Part shown: in pieces, positions 1-9,787 of the stretch | Layout: the number at the start of each line of letters is the position of its first letter | Numbering within the stretch: the stretch's first letter is position 1 | Assembly: GCA_002423025.1 (NCBI GenBank) | Contig: DIUN01000018.1 | Span: forward strand, 59,492-118,067 | Direction: 5' to 3' | Source of the DNA: Sphingomonadales bacterium UBA6157 | Lineage (GTDB): Bacteria > Pseudomonadota > Alphaproteobacteria > Sphingomonadales > Sphingomonadaceae | DNA: 58,576 nucleotides | Position numbers and translations under genes: made by a program | Notes under the pieces: model-generated | Told to the model about the DNA's origin: nothing | Database searches by the model: none | The model's input: the letters and a program-made list of their open reading frames with translations, nothing else

Positions 1-711
<711 letters not shown>

Positions 712-715
<4 letters not shown>

Positions 716-1737
716 CCATGCTCGATGATCTCACCGCGCGCGGCCGGGCGTTCCTGGGTTCGCGCCACGCGATCATGGCCGGCGCCATGACCTGGGTGAG
801 CGAGCGCAACCTCGTCAGCGCCATCTCCAACGCCGGTGGCTTCGGCGTGATCGCCTGCGGCTCGATGACTCCGGCGCTGCTCGATGCCGAGATCGCGGCC
901 ACCAGGGCGCTGACGGACAAGCCCTTCGGCGTCAACCTCATCACCCTGCACCCGCAGATGATGGAGCTGATCGCGGTGTGCGCCCGGCATCATGTCAGCC
1001 ATATCGTGCTGGCCGGCGGCCTGCCCTCGGGTGCCGCCATCGAGGCGATCAAGGCGGCGGGCGCCAAGCTGATGTGCTTTGCGCCAACCGCGGCGCTGGC
1101 GAAAAAGCTGGTGCGCTCGGGTGCCGACGCGATCATCATCGAAGGCTCGGAGGCTGGCGGCCATATCGGCCCGGTGTCGCTGGGCGTGCTGGCGCAGGAG
1201 ATCCTGCCGGTGGTGACGGATGTTCCGGTGTTCGTGGCGGGCGGCATCGGCCGCGGCGCGGCGGTGGCGAGCTGGGCGCAGATGGGCGCCAGCGGCGTGC
1301 AGCTTGGCACGCGCTTTGCCGCCTCTGCCGAGAGCGTGGCGCATCCGGCGTTCAAAAAGGCGTTTTTCCGCGCTTCGGCGCGCGATGCGGTGGCCAGCGT
1401 GCAGCTTGATCCGCGGCTGCCGGTGATCCCGGTGCGGGCGCTCAAGAACGCCGGCACCGAGGCCTTTACCGCCAAGCAGCGCGAGATTGCCGATGCTGTC
1501 GATCGCGGCGAGATGGACCTTGCGGCCGGGCAGCTGGCCATCGAGCACTACTGGGCCGGCGCGCTGCGCCGCGCCGTGGTGGATGGCGATGTGGAAGGCG
1601 GCTCGCTGATGGCCGGGCAATCAGTGGGCATGGTGACGCGCGAGCAGCCTGTCGCCGAGATCATCGAGGAGCTGGTGAGCGAAGCCAATGTGGCGCTGGC
1701 CTCGCGCGCGCCGCCGATAGCTGTAGCGGCGGCCTGA
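712..1737 (+). CDS. Nitronate monooxygenase / NAD(P)H-dependent flavin oxidoreductase
   Basis: An FMN-dependent TIM-barrel enzyme of 341 residues. The family oxidises nitronates such as propionate-3-nitronate, or acts as a flavin-dependent enoyl reductase-like protein. Visible family features are the N-terminal HAIMAGAMTWVSERNLVSAI, the phosphate-binding GSEAGGHIGPVS segment and AGGIGRGAAVASWAQMGASG followed by VQLGTRF. The ATG overlaps the lysC stop by 4 bases and the gene's own stop overlaps the ptsP start (TGATG), giving a tight lysC-nmo-ptsP run. Nothing here identifies the substrate, so the class name is all that can be claimed. Confidence 0.88.
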
Positions 1738-4004
1738 TGGCAGCTGTCAACGCCGCCCGCGAGATCTTGCGCCGCCTCCATGAGGTGATGGCAGCCAAGA
1801 CCGGCGCTGAAGCCAAGATGGGCCGCGTTGTGCGGATCGTGGCGGAAGCGCTTTCGAGCGAGGTGGCGTCGATTTACCTGCTGCGCGATGGCGTGCTGGA
1901 GCTTTACGCCACGCAGGGCCTCTCCCAGGCGGCCGTGCACGTTACGCGGCTGGCGATGGGGCAGGGGCTGGTGGGCGTCATCGCCGCCAAGCGTGAGCCG
2001 CTCAACCTTGCCGAAGCGCGGGCGCACCCGGATTTTGCCTACAGGCCCGAGACCGGCGAGGACAATTATCACAGCTTTGCCGGCGTGCCGATCGTGCGGC
2101 GCGAGGCAGCCATCGGCGTGCTGGCGGTGCAGCACCGCGAGCCGCGCCAGTATGACGATGTCGAGATCGAAGCGCTGCAGACCGTGGCGATGGTGCTCTC
2201 CGAGCTGATCCATGGCGCCGGGCTGGTCGATGATGCCCAGGCGGCGCGGGCGCGGGCGGCGAACATCGGCCCGGTGCGGCTGGCCGGGCTGCGGCTGGTC
2301 GATGGGCTGGCGCGCGGCACGGCGGTGTTCCACCAGCCGCGCGTTGTCATCGAGCATACCGTGGCGGACGATACCGAGGTGGAGCGGGCGCGGGTCTATT
2401 CCGCCTTTGCCCGGATGCGCGAGCAGATCGATTCGATGATGGGCCAGGCCGAGTTTTCCGCCGGCGGGGACCATCATGAGGTGCTCGATACCTACAAGAT
2501 GTTCGCCTATGACGAGGGCTGGGCGCGGCGCATCAACGAGGCGATCGACACCGGCCTCACCGCCGAGGCCGCCATCGAGCGGGTGCAGGCGCGCACCAGG
2601 GCGCGGATGCGCTCCATCGATGATCCGTATCTGCGCGAGCGGCTGACGGACCTTGACGATCTTTCCAACCGGCTGCTGCGTATCGTCTCGGGCCAGCTTG
2701 GCACCGCGGCGCAGATGGGCCTGCGCGGGGATACCATCCTCATCGCGCGCAACCTCGGCCCGGCCGAGCTGCTGGAATATGATCGGCGGTTCCTCAAGGG
2801 CGTGGTTCTTGAGGAGGGCAGCCTGACGGCGCACGTCACCATCGTGGCGCGCGCCATGGGCGTGCCGGTGCTGGGCCGCACGCGCGGCGTGTTCGCCGAG
2901 CTGAGCGAGGGCGACGAGCTGATCGTGGATGCCGGCAACGGCGCGCTGCTGGTTCGGCCGCAGGGCGCCATGATCAAGAGCTATGAGGAGATGAGCCGGG
3001 TCAAGGCGCGGCGGGCCGAGAGCTTTGCCCGCGTCAAGGACCTGCCGGCGGTGAGCCGCGATGGCCATCGCGTCGCGATCATGATGAACGCCGGCCTTGC
3101 CGATGATGCGCAGGCGCTGGAGCTGACCGGTGCCGATGGCATCGGGCTGTTCCGCACCGAGTTCCAGTTTTTGGTCTCAGCCACGCTGCCGCGCCGGGAG
3201 CGCCAGCAGGCGCTGTATCGCACCGTGCTCGATGCCGCCGGCAGCCGCCCGGTGGTGTTCCGCACCGTCGATATCGGCGGGGACAAGGCGGTGCCCTATC
3301 TGCAGGGCGGCGGCGAGGAAGACGAGAACCCCGCGATGGGCTGGCGGGCGCTGCGGCTGGCGCTGGGCCGCGCCGGGCTGATGAAGGTGCAGGCGCGGGC
3401 GCTGCTGGAAGCCGCCGCCGGGCGCACGCTGAACGTGATGTTCCCGATGGTCAGCGAACCCTGGGAGTTTGCCGAGGCCAAGGCACTGGTCGAGGCGCAG
3501 CGGGTGCTGCTCGATCGCCAGGGCCATGCCCTGCCGGCGCATGTGCGCTATGGCGCGATGATCGAGGTGCCGGCGCTCATCGAGACGCTGGACGTGCTGC
3601 TGCCGATGACCGATTTTGTCTCTGTCGGCACCAACGATCTTACCCAGTTCCTGTTCGCTGCAGATCGCGCCAACCCGCGGCTGGCGGACCGCTATGACTG
3701 GCTCTCCCCGGCCATCCTGCGCGTGCTGCGCCGCATCGCGCGCGCATCGGCAGCAGCGGGCGTGCCGGCAACGGTGTGCGGCGAGATGGGCGGCCGGCCG
3801 CTCGAGGCGCTGGCGCTGCTGGCACTCGGCGTCGAGACGCTCTCGATCACCCCCGCCGGTGTCGGCCCGATCAAGGCGATGGTGCGCTCGGCAGACCTGG
3901 GCGCGCTGCGCAAGCAGATGGCTGGCTGGCTCGATTCGCCGGGAACTGATGTGCGTGCGGCGCTGACGGCCGCGGCCGAGCAGCAGGGCATCGATCTCGG
4001 CTGA
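1737..4004 (+). CDS. ptsP: PEP-protein phosphotransferase of the nitrogen PTS (EI-Ntr)
   Basis: EI-Ntr transfers phosphate from phosphoenolpyruvate to NPr, which signals nitrogen and carbon status. The 755 residues hold an N-terminal GAF domain (about 1-160), the HPr-binding/PEP-utiliser N domain, the swivelling domain with the phosphorylated histidine at residue 366 (SLTAHVTIVARAMGVP), and the PEP-binding TIM barrel. In the barrel GIGLFRTEFQFL, FRTVDIGGDK, VSVGTNDLTQFLFAADR and VCGEMGG are all visible. A GAF sensor plus this length fits PtsP rather than the sugar-PTS PtsI. The start overlaps the upstream stop (TGATG). The downstream YciI-like gene converges after 3 bases. Confidence 0.95.
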   Translation: MAAVNAAREILRRLHEVMAAKTGAEAKMGRVVRIVAEALSSEVASIYLLRDGVLELYATQGLSQAAVHVTRLAMGQGLVGVIAAKREPLNLAEARAHPDFAYRPETGEDNYHSFAGVPIVRREAAIGVLAVQHREPRQYDDVEIEALQTVAMVLSELIHGAGLVDDAQAARARAANIGPVRLAGLRLVDGLARGTAVFHQPRVVIEHTVADDTEVERARVYSAFARMREQIDSMMGQAEFSAGGDHHEVLDTYKMFAYDEGWARRINEAIDTGLTAEAAIERVQARTRARMRSIDDPYLRERLTDLDDLSNRLLRIVSGQLGTAAQMGLRGDTILIARNLGPAELLEYDRRFLKGVVLEEGSLTAHVTIVARAMGVPVLGRTRGVFAELSEGDELIVDAGNGALLVRPQGAMIKSYEEMSRVKARRAESFARVKDLPAVSRDGHRVAIMMNAGLADDAQALELTGADGIGLFRTEFQFLVSATLPRRERQQALYRTVLDAAGSRPVVFRTVDIGGDKAVPYLQGGGEEDENPAMGWRALRLALGRAGLMKVQARALLEAAAGRTLNVMFPMVSEPWEFAEAKALVEAQRVLLDRQGHALPAHVRYGAMIEVPALIETLDVLLPMTDFVSVGTNDLTQFLFAADRANPRLADRYDWLSPAILRVLRRIARASAAAGVPATVCGEMGGRPLEALALLALGVETLSITPAGVGPIKAMVRSADLGALRKQMAGWLDSPGTDVRAALTAAAEQQGIDLG

Positions 4005-4007
4005 ATT

Positions 4008-4289
4008 TTATTCCGGCAGCGCCTTGTGCCAGTTGGTGATCGAGCGGCTCTCGAACAGCCCGGCCTGATGATAGGGATCAGCGGCGGAGAAGGCGACGGC
4101 GGCCTCGCGATCATCGAAATCGATGATCATCAGCGAGCCCATGGCGCGGCCATCCGGGCGCAGCAGCGGCCCGGCGACCAGCACGGCATCCCCCAGCGCA
4201 CCGACGTGCGCCAGATGGGCAGGGCGGTTCGCGGCGCGCAGCTCGGCGGAATCCGGCTTGTCGATGCAGTGAATGGCAAAATAGGGCAT
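4008..4289 (-). CDS. YciI-family protein
   Basis: A 93-residue protein starting MPYFAIHCIDK. The YciI family has a ferredoxin-like alpha/beta fold with a conserved His-Asp pair. Typical family pieces are seen: RPAHLAHVGAL, VLVAGPLL, GSLMIIDFDDREAAVAF and DPYHQAGLFESRSI. The physiological role of most members is unknown. The frame is open further upstream, but this ATG gives the standard length and N-terminus. It converges on ptsP with almost no gap. Confidence 0.9.
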   Translation of the reverse strand: MPYFAIHCIDKPDSAELRAANRPAHLAHVGALGDAVLVAGPLLRPDGRAMGSLMIIDFDDREAAVAFSAADPYHQAGLFESRSITNWHKALPE

Positions 4290-4464
4290 CGAAAACCTGT
4301 GCGGCTGGCGGGGTCGGGTCTTCAGCCTAGACTGCGATTCGCGGCGGGGAAAGGCCCGGTGTGGCCAGCCCTGCGCGGAAAGGGAGGTTGCCGCCGCCCG
4401 GCCCGACGGGCGGGCTGCGGGGCAGCGGCAACGCCGCGCGGCGGGGGAGCGCGCGGAAGGCGGG

Positions 4465-4800
4465 CTAGCGCTGGTTGTGGCGCTTGCGGGCAATGCTGCG
4501 GGAGGCGACATCCTGGCGGACATGGATGCGCGCCTGGTCCTTGCGGCTGAAGTGGCCATCGGACGCGAGCCGGGCCTGGCTGGTGTCGATGCGGGCCTGC
4601 TGGGCATCGAGCCGGGCGGCTTCCTGCGCGTTGATGCTGCCGTTGGCCAGGCCCGTGGTGATTCGCGTGTCCTGCCGGGCATCGCGGTTTTCCGTGGCGG
4701 CGAAGCGCCTGTCGGACGCCGGGGTGGCGGCGGCGGCGATTGTGCCGGCAAAGCCGAGGCCGATGATGGCGAGGCGGAGCAGCGTCGGGGAGCGGGGCAT
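4465..4800 (-). CDS. Small exported protein, function unknown
   Basis: A 111-residue product beginning MPRSPTLLRLAIIGLG, with a hydrophobic N-terminus ending in AAAATPAS that looks like a Sec signal peptide. The mature part is charged and helical with a register rich in Gln/Arg/Asp: DARQDTRITTGLANGS, EAARLDAQQARID, RKDQARIHVRQD. Such small, basic, coiled-coil-like periplasmic proteins occur in sphingomonads, but I do not know a function. A GGAAAGGA ribosome-binding site lies 7 bases before this ATG, which decides the start over longer in-frame options. Confidence 0.75.
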   Translation of the reverse strand: MPRSPTLLRLAIIGLGFAGTIAAAATPASDRRFAATENRDARQDTRITTGLANGSINAQEAARLDAQQARIDTSQARLASDGHFSRKDQARIHVRQDVASRSIARKRHNQR

Positions 4801-4911
4801 CGGGCATTTCCTTTCCATTTGCGGGGGATGGCGGGGTTGCTCGGGATGGTCTGCCGGGTTTACGCAGGGGCTTGGCGGATTCCCCCGCGCGCTTTTCCCA
4901 AGGGCTTGTGG

Positions 4912-4940
4912 TTGACCTTGGGAGCAGGCTCCGCTAACAG
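4912..4940 (+). promoter_or_regulatory. Candidate sigma-70 promoter of rpmB
   Basis: TTGACC, 17 bases of spacer, then TAACAG, about 87 bases before the rpmB start, in the right orientation. The -35 match is good and the -10 match is weak. Confidence 0.45.
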
Positions 4941-5026
4941 CCGCCGCTTGCCGATGGTGCCGGAGGCTTTGTCGCCGGAGTTCCACCAGAGGTGTTTCGC
5001 CTCAAGATGATCAAGGACGTTTGAAC

Positions 5027-5329
5027 ATGTCGCGCGTTTGCGAGCTGACCGCCAAGGGTCGCATGGTCGGGAACAACGTGTCCCACGCCAACAACAAGAC
5101 CAAGCGGACCTTCCTGCCCAACCTGCAGAATGTCACGCTGATGTCGGACGTTCTGGGTCGCTCGGTAAAGCTGCGCGTCTCGACCAACGGCCTGCGTTCG
5201 GTCGAGCATGTCGGCGGCCTCGATAACTGGCTGGTCAAGACCAAGGCCGAGAAGCTCAGCGACCGCGCTGCCAAGCTGAAGCGCGAGATCATCAAGAAGC
5301 GCGCTGCCATCGCTGCCCCGGCAGCCTGA
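5027..5329 (+). CDS. rpmB: 50S ribosomal protein L28
   Basis: A 100-residue ribosomal protein of the large subunit. The N-terminus MSRVCELTAKGRMVGNNVSHANNKTKR and the core FLPNLQNVTLMSDVLGRSVKLRVSTNGLR are diagnostic of L28. An in-frame TTG six bases upstream is less likely: AAGGACG lies at the proper distance from the ATG at 5027. The gene stands alone with its own candidate promoter and a clear terminator, as is usual for rpmB. Confidence 0.97.
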   Translation: MSRVCELTAKGRMVGNNVSHANNKTKRTFLPNLQNVTLMSDVLGRSVKLRVSTNGLRSVEHVGGLDNWLVKTKAEKLSDRAAKLKREIIKKRAAIAAPAA

Positions 5330-5351
5330 GGCCCAGCCTTCCAGATTTTTT

Positions 5352-5387
5352 GAAGACGGCCCGGTGCAAGCCGGGCCGTTTTCTTTT
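5352..5387 (+). terminator. Rho-independent terminator of rpmB
   Basis: Inverted repeat ACGGCCCGG / CCGGGCCGT with a 6-base loop, followed by a T-rich run (TTTTCTTTT). It starts about 22 bases after the rpmB stop. The stem can extend further through A-T pairs. Confidence 0.88.
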
Positions 5388-5413
5388 GCGCCGGCCCCAT
5401 GCCAAGGTGCGGC

Positions 5414-6025
5414 ATGCAACGCCCACCCATCGCCACCCGCCCCGCCGCCGCCGATGAGCGCGGGCTGGCCGCCGGTATCCTGGCGCGGGCGTTCATCGAT
5501 GATCCGGCGATGGCCTATCTGTTCCGTATGGCCGAGGAGCGGCCCGAGCGGCTGCGGCGGCTGTTCGGGCTGATCACCAGCCTTGATCCGGACCCGGCGT
5601 TGTGGACGCTGGCCGGCGACGCCGGCGCCGCGCCCATGGCCGTGGCGCTGTGGCGGGCGCCGGGGGATTGGCACACGCCGCTCTCCGCGATGCTGCTGCG
5701 CCTGCCGGGGCTGTTGCGCACCTTCGGGCTGGCCTTGCCCCGCGCACTGGCCCTGCAGGCCGCCATGGAGGCGCACCACCCGGCCGCGCCGCACTGGTAT
5801 CTGCAATTTGCCGGCTGCGTGCCGGAGGCGCAGGGCCGCGGGCTGGGCGGCGCGGCGATCCGCGCCCGGCTGGCGCTGTGCGATGCGCAGGGGCTGCCCG
5901 CCGCGCTGGAGACGGCGACGGAACGCAATGTCGGGCTCTACGAGGCGCTGGGCTTTGCCGTGACAGGCACGTTCCGCATCAAGGATGGCCCGCACTTCTG
6001 GTCGATGTGGCGAGAGCCGCGCTGA
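5414..6025 (+). CDS. GNAT-family N-acetyltransferase
   Basis: About 203 residues with a GNAT fold. The acetyl-CoA binding region is GCVPEAQGRGLGGAAIRARL (motif A, Q/R-x-x-G-x-G/A), followed by the closing strand pattern LETATERNVGLYEALGF. This layout resembles GNAT proteins that acetylate small molecules, but no substrate can be named. The ATG at 5414 has AAGGTG just upstream and is preferred over an in-frame ATG 15 bases earlier. The gene converges on the minus-strand phytase-like gene 7 bases beyond its stop. Confidence 0.85.
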   Translation: MQRPPIATRPAAADERGLAAGILARAFIDDPAMAYLFRMAEERPERLRRLFGLITSLDPDPALWTLAGDAGAAPMAVALWRAPGDWHTPLSAMLLRLPGLLRTFGLALPRALALQAAMEAHHPAAPHWYLQFAGCVPEAQGRGLGGAAIRARLALCDAQGLPAALETATERNVGLYEALGFAVTGTFRIKDGPHFWSMWREPR

Positions 6026-6032
6026 GCCGGCA

Positions 6033-7097
6033 TCAGGGCAGCACCAGCTCGAACTTCATCAGCAGGGTGCGCTGCAGGCTGCTGAGGTTCTCATCCGAGG
6101 CGATGTAGAGGAACGCCCGGCCGCCCTCGTGGCGGATGGCCAGCGCCTCCATGTTGTCGAGCGTGAACGGCGCCTGCCAGCGGGCGAGGAGCGTGGCGGG
6201 CAGGCGGGCCGGTGGCGTGGGGCTGGAGAGCGGCGCGAGATCAACCAGGCTGAGCGCGGCACCCACGCCCTTCAGGTTGAAGCGGCGGTGGAGGATGAGC
6301 AGCCGCCGGCCATCGAGCATCACCGCATCGGTGGGGCTGTGCTCGTCCACACCCTCGATAGCGATGGCGCTGCTGGCGCTTTCCACCGTGAAGGGCGCGC
6401 GGGTGAGCAGCGCCTCGCGCGTGCCCTCCGGGCTGCCGGCCGGGGCGCCGGCGGTTTCGCGCAGGATCAGCCTGGCTCTTCCGCCGCCGGGCAGGCTGAA
6501 CACCGCCACGGCCTCGCCGCCGCCGTTGCTGGCCCAGCCGGTCATGCTCGTCAGCCGTTCGGTGCGCTGCGGCGGCTGTGCGAGGCTCTCGGGTCGCGCC
6601 GGATCGATGCCGGTGAAGTGCGCGATGCGATGATCCTGCTCATAGATCACCATGGCCTCGCCGCTGGCGGCATCCCATTCCAGCGCCTCCGCGTCCACGG
6701 CGTCCTTGCTGGCGGCGGCCTTGCCGTCCCCATCCGGAATCGGCCCGAGGCGCGCGGCGGCCAGCCCGGTGAGCCGGCCATCGCGCTCCACGGTGGTGAA
6801 GCTCAGCCAGTTGCCGGTGTCCGTCACGGCGAGGAAGCGGCCATCGGCACTGGCGCGCAGCCCCGAGATGCCGCCGAACCGCGGGTTGGACGAGCGGATC
6901 TGCACCGCTCCCAGGAAGCGCAGCGGGCCGATGGCGGTGATGGCCGGATCATCCCGGTTGAGCGGCAGCGACGTGGTGGAGAGCGGCAGCACCTCGGCGG
7001 CTGGCGCGGCCAGGCTGGACGAGGGGCGGAATTGCGCCGCGCCCAGCGCCGCTGCGACGAGAACCAGCGCTGCGGCGATTATTCGTTCCGGAACCAT
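6033..7097 (-). CDS. Exported esterase-like/phytase-family beta-propeller protein
   Basis: A 354-residue protein with an N-terminal hydrophobic segment (IIAAALVLVAAALGAA), so likely exported or membrane-tethered. The body matches the 'esterase-like activity of phytase' family. Key pieces are FGGISGLRASADGRFLAVTDTG near residue 75, KDAVDAEALEWD, SSAIAIEGVDEHSP and LDNMEALAIRHEGGRAFLYIASDEN, with repeated acidic residues typical of calcium-dependent propellers. The true substrate is not known for most of this family. It is divergent from recQ across a 50-base gap that must hold both promoters. Confidence 0.8.
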   Translation of the reverse strand: MVPERIIAAALVLVAAALGAAQFRPSSSLAAPAAEVLPLSTTSLPLNRDDPAITAIGPLRFLGAVQIRSSNPRFGGISGLRASADGRFLAVTDTGNWLSFTTVERDGRLTGLAAARLGPIPDGDGKAAASKDAVDAEALEWDAASGEAMVIYEQDHRIAHFTGIDPARPESLAQPPQRTERLTSMTGWASNGGGEAVAVFSLPGGGRARLILRETAGAPAGSPEGTREALLTRAPFTVESASSAIAIEGVDEHSPTDAVMLDGRRLLILHRRFNLKGVGAALSLVDLAPLSSPTPPARLPATLLARWQAPFTLDNMEALAIRHEGGRAFLYIASDENLSSLQRTLLMKFELVLP

Positions 7098-7147
7098 GGC
7101 TTTGCCATAGCAGCGCGCGCAGCCAGCCGCTATCGCTGGCGCCGCCG

Positions 7148-8935
7148 ATGATCATTGAAACCGCCCCCCGTGACGTCCTCAACCGTGTCTTCGGCTTTCC
7201 GGCCTTCCGTGGGCAGCAGGAGGGCATCATCGATGATGTCTGTGCCGGGCGCGATGTGCTGGCGATCATGCCGACAGGCTCGGGCAAATCCCTGTGCTAC
7301 CAGATTCCGGCGCTGGTGCGGCCGGGCTGCGCGCTGGTCATCTCGCCGCTGATCGCGCTGATGGAGGACCAGGTGCGGGCGCTGCGGGCCTTTGGCGTGC
7401 GCGCCGGCGCGCTCAACAGCCAGAGCACGGACAGCGAGGCGACCATAACCGCGCTGCGCGATGGCGCGCTGGACCTGCTCTATGTGGCGCCCGAGCGCGC
7501 CGCCATGGAGGGCTTCCGCGCGCTCGTAGCCCGCTCCGAGATCGCGCTGATCGCCATTGATGAAGCGCATTGCGTCAGCCAATGGGGCCATGATTTCCGT
7601 CCGGAATACCGCATGCTGCGCTCGCTGTGCGATGCGCTGCCCGGCACGCCGCGCGTCGCGCTCACCGCCACCGCCGATGTGGCGACGCGGGCGGACATCC
7701 TGGAGCAGCTCGGCATCGCGCCCGAGCGCATGGTGGTGGCGGGCTTCGACCGGCCGAACATCCGCTACGAAGTCGCCGAGAAGACGGACAGCCGCAAGCA
7801 GCTCAGCCAGTTCGTGGCGAGCCAAGCCGGGCGCCCCGGCATCATCTACGCCCCCACCCGCGCCGAGACGGACAAGGTGACGGCGTGGCTGCTGGCCGAA
7901 GGTGTCAACGCCCGCTCCTACCATGCCGGGCTGGAGGGCGCGGTGCGGGCGCGCAACCAGGCCGAGTTCGTGCGCTCGGAAGACATGGTGATGGTGGCGA
8001 CGATCGCGTTCGGCATGGGCATCGACAAGCCGGATGTGCGCTTTGTGGCGCATATCGGCCTGCCCAAGTCCATCGAGGCCTATTATCAGGAGACCGGCCG
8101 CGCCGGGCGTGATGGGGACCCGGCGGTGGCCCACCTGCTCTGGGGTGCCGAGGATATCGCCCGCCAGCGCCAGTTCATCAGCCAGAGCGACGCCGGCGAA
8201 GTGCGCCAGGCCGAGGAGACGCGGCGGCTGAACGCGCTGATCGCGTTTCTGGAAACCGGCGGCTGCCGGCGCATTCCGCTGCTCGAATATTTTGGCGAGC
8301 CCAAGCCGCAGCCGTGCGGAAACTGCGACAATTGCCTCAACCCGCCGGCGGTGGAGGACATGACCGAGGCGGCGCGCAAGCTGCTCTCGGCGGTCTATCG
8401 CACCGGGCAGCGCTTTGGCACCGAGCATCTCATCGATGTGCTGGCCGGCAAGGCCACCGAGCGGGCGCTGAAGTTCGGCCATGAAAAGCTCGGCGTGTTC
8501 GGCATCGGCCAGGATGTGGGGGGCGAGCGCTGGAAGGCGCTGGCCCGGCAGCTGGAGGCCCGCGAGGCGCTGCTGCGGGACCCGGAGCACCGCGGGCTGG
8601 TGCTCGGCCCGGCGGCGCGGGCGATCCTGAAGGGCGAGGCCGAGGTGCTGCTCAAGGTGGCGGTGGCCAAGCCGACGCGCGGGCGCTCCACCAGCAGCGC
8701 CGGGCCGCTGCCGCCGGGGGATGCCGGGCTGTTCGAGGCGCTGCGGGCGCTGCGCCGCGAGCTGGCGGCGGCGGCGAACGTGCCGCCCTATGTGGTGTTT
8801 CCGGATGCAACGCTGCGGGCGATGGCGGCGGAACGCCCGAGGACGATGTCGGCCATGGGGCGCATCTCCGGCGTGGGGGCGCGCAAGCTCGAATCCTACG
8901 GCCAGACCTTCCTGGACGCGATCAGCCGCGCCTGA
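7148..8935 (+). CDS. recQ: ATP-dependent DNA helicase RecQ
   Basis: A 3'-5' superfamily 2 helicase acting in recombination and replication-fork repair. It is 595 residues long, the usual size. Motif I MPTGSGKS is at residues 42-49, the DEAH box at 138-141 (IDEAHCVSQWGHDFRPEY), motif VI is YYQETGRAGRDG, and the zinc-binding RQC region is CGNCDNC. A C-terminal HRDC domain occupies about 525-595 and ends near GRISGVGARKLESYG. The start at 7148 gives the normal RecQ N-terminus (VFGFPAFRGQQEGII). Confidence 0.96.
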   Translation: MIIETAPRDVLNRVFGFPAFRGQQEGIIDDVCAGRDVLAIMPTGSGKSLCYQIPALVRPGCALVISPLIALMEDQVRALRAFGVRAGALNSQSTDSEATITALRDGALDLLYVAPERAAMEGFRALVARSEIALIAIDEAHCVSQWGHDFRPEYRMLRSLCDALPGTPRVALTATADVATRADILEQLGIAPERMVVAGFDRPNIRYEVAEKTDSRKQLSQFVASQAGRPGIIYAPTRAETDKVTAWLLAEGVNARSYHAGLEGAVRARNQAEFVRSEDMVMVATIAFGMGIDKPDVRFVAHIGLPKSIEAYYQETGRAGRDGDPAVAHLLWGAEDIARQRQFISQSDAGEVRQAEETRRLNALIAFLETGGCRRIPLLEYFGEPKPQPCGNCDNCLNPPAVEDMTEAARKLLSAVYRTGQRFGTEHLIDVLAGKATERALKFGHEKLGVFGIGQDVGGERWKALARQLEAREALLRDPEHRGLVLGPAARAILKGEAEVLLKVAVAKPTRGRSTSSAGPLPPGDAGLFEALRALRRELAAAANVPPYVVFPDATLRAMAAERPRTMSAMGRISGVGARKLESYGQTFLDAISRA

Positions 8936-8950
8936 GGGAAAGGCGCGGCT
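8924..8950. terminator. Hairpin at the end of recQ
   Basis: A 9-bp perfect inverted repeat (AGCCGCGCC / GGCGCGGCT, 9-base loop) that spans the recQ stop codon. It lies between two converging genes and lacks a strong T-run, so it may act as a weak bidirectional terminator. Confidence 0.4.
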
Positions 8951-8973
8951 GAAGCGGGGACGTTAGTGCTGGT

Positions 8974-9645
8974 TCAGTAAGGGCAGCGGCTGTTCTGCTC
9001 GATGGCGTTGCCGGCCAGCGCGCCGATGCCGGCACCCAGCACGACGCCAAGCCCGCCATCGCGCCGCGCCGAGACGCCGCTGCCGATCAGGCCGCCGGTG
9101 ACAGCACCGAGAACGGCGCCGGCGCCCGTGGGCTGGCAGGGATCATAATAGCCGCCGCCGTAGCCATAGCCCGGGCCATCATAGCCCCCGCCATAGCCAT
9201 AGCCTGGGCCGCCGACACTGACCTGGCTGATGATCACACCGCCGCCGCCATAGCCATAGGGCGGGCCACCGTAATAGCCGCCGTAGTAGCCGGGATTGCC
9301 GTAATAGACCGGGCGGCCATAATAGGCCGGGACGACGCGCACGGGGCGACCATAGCCATAGCCATAAGCGGGGCGAGCATAGGCCGGGCGAACATAGCCG
9401 GGGCCACCGCGTGGGCCGGCGTAATAGCCGCCACGGTTGTAGCCACCCCGGTTGTAGTTGCCGCGATCATAGCCGCCACGGTCGTAACCGCCACGACCCC
9501 GGTCTCCGCGATCATAACCGCCGCGCCCGCCGCCATTGTTGCCCCAGCCGTTGCCCCGGCCATTGCCGTTGCCATTTTCGGCAAGCGCCGGGGCGGCGAG
9601 GCTGAGCGCTGCGAGCGCGGATACAGCAATGATGGGAAGCTTCAT
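8974..9645 (-). CDS. Exported Gly/Tyr/Arg-rich protein with glycine-zipper domain
   Basis: A 223-residue protein starting MKLPIIAVSALAALSLAAPALA, a clear Sec signal peptide. The middle ~130 residues are low-complexity GGYDRGG, GNYNRGG, PAYGYGYG and GGYYGGP repeats. The C-terminus has the paired glycine-zipper pattern GAVLGAVTGGLIGSG ... GVVLGAGIGALAGNA and ends in SRCPY. Glycine-zipper two-helix domains sit in membranes, usually the outer envelope. The frame is open 63 codons upstream, but the signal peptide fixes the start. It is divergent from another glycine-zipper gene at 9788. The function is unknown. Confidence 0.8.
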   Translation of the reverse strand: MKLPIIAVSALAALSLAAPALAENGNGNGRGNGWGNNGGGRGGYDRGDRGRGGYDRGGYDRGNYNRGGYNRGGYYAGPRGGPGYVRPAYARPAYGYGYGRPVRVVPAYYGRPVYYGNPGYYGGYYGGPPYGYGGGGVIISQVSVGGPGYGYGGGYDGPGYGYGGGYYDPCQPTGAGAVLGAVTGGLIGSGVSARRDGGLGVVLGAGIGALAGNAIEQNSRCPY

Positions 9646-9787
9646 GGGCCGAGACTCCGGAACCAAATGTGAGAAACTGAAGTATAGAGTGTCTGCCCCA
9701 AAGGCTGAACCCGTTCTGAACCACTTTGTCAGGCTCGGTTCACCGCGCCGGGCTAGGGTGCAGGCTGAACAACAACAGGAGCAACAC

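Noticed and set aside
9200..9500. Possible tandem-repeat or CRISPR-like array
   Set aside because: The periodicity comes from Gly/Tyr/Arg codon repeats of a coding sequence; there are no spacers or constant repeats.
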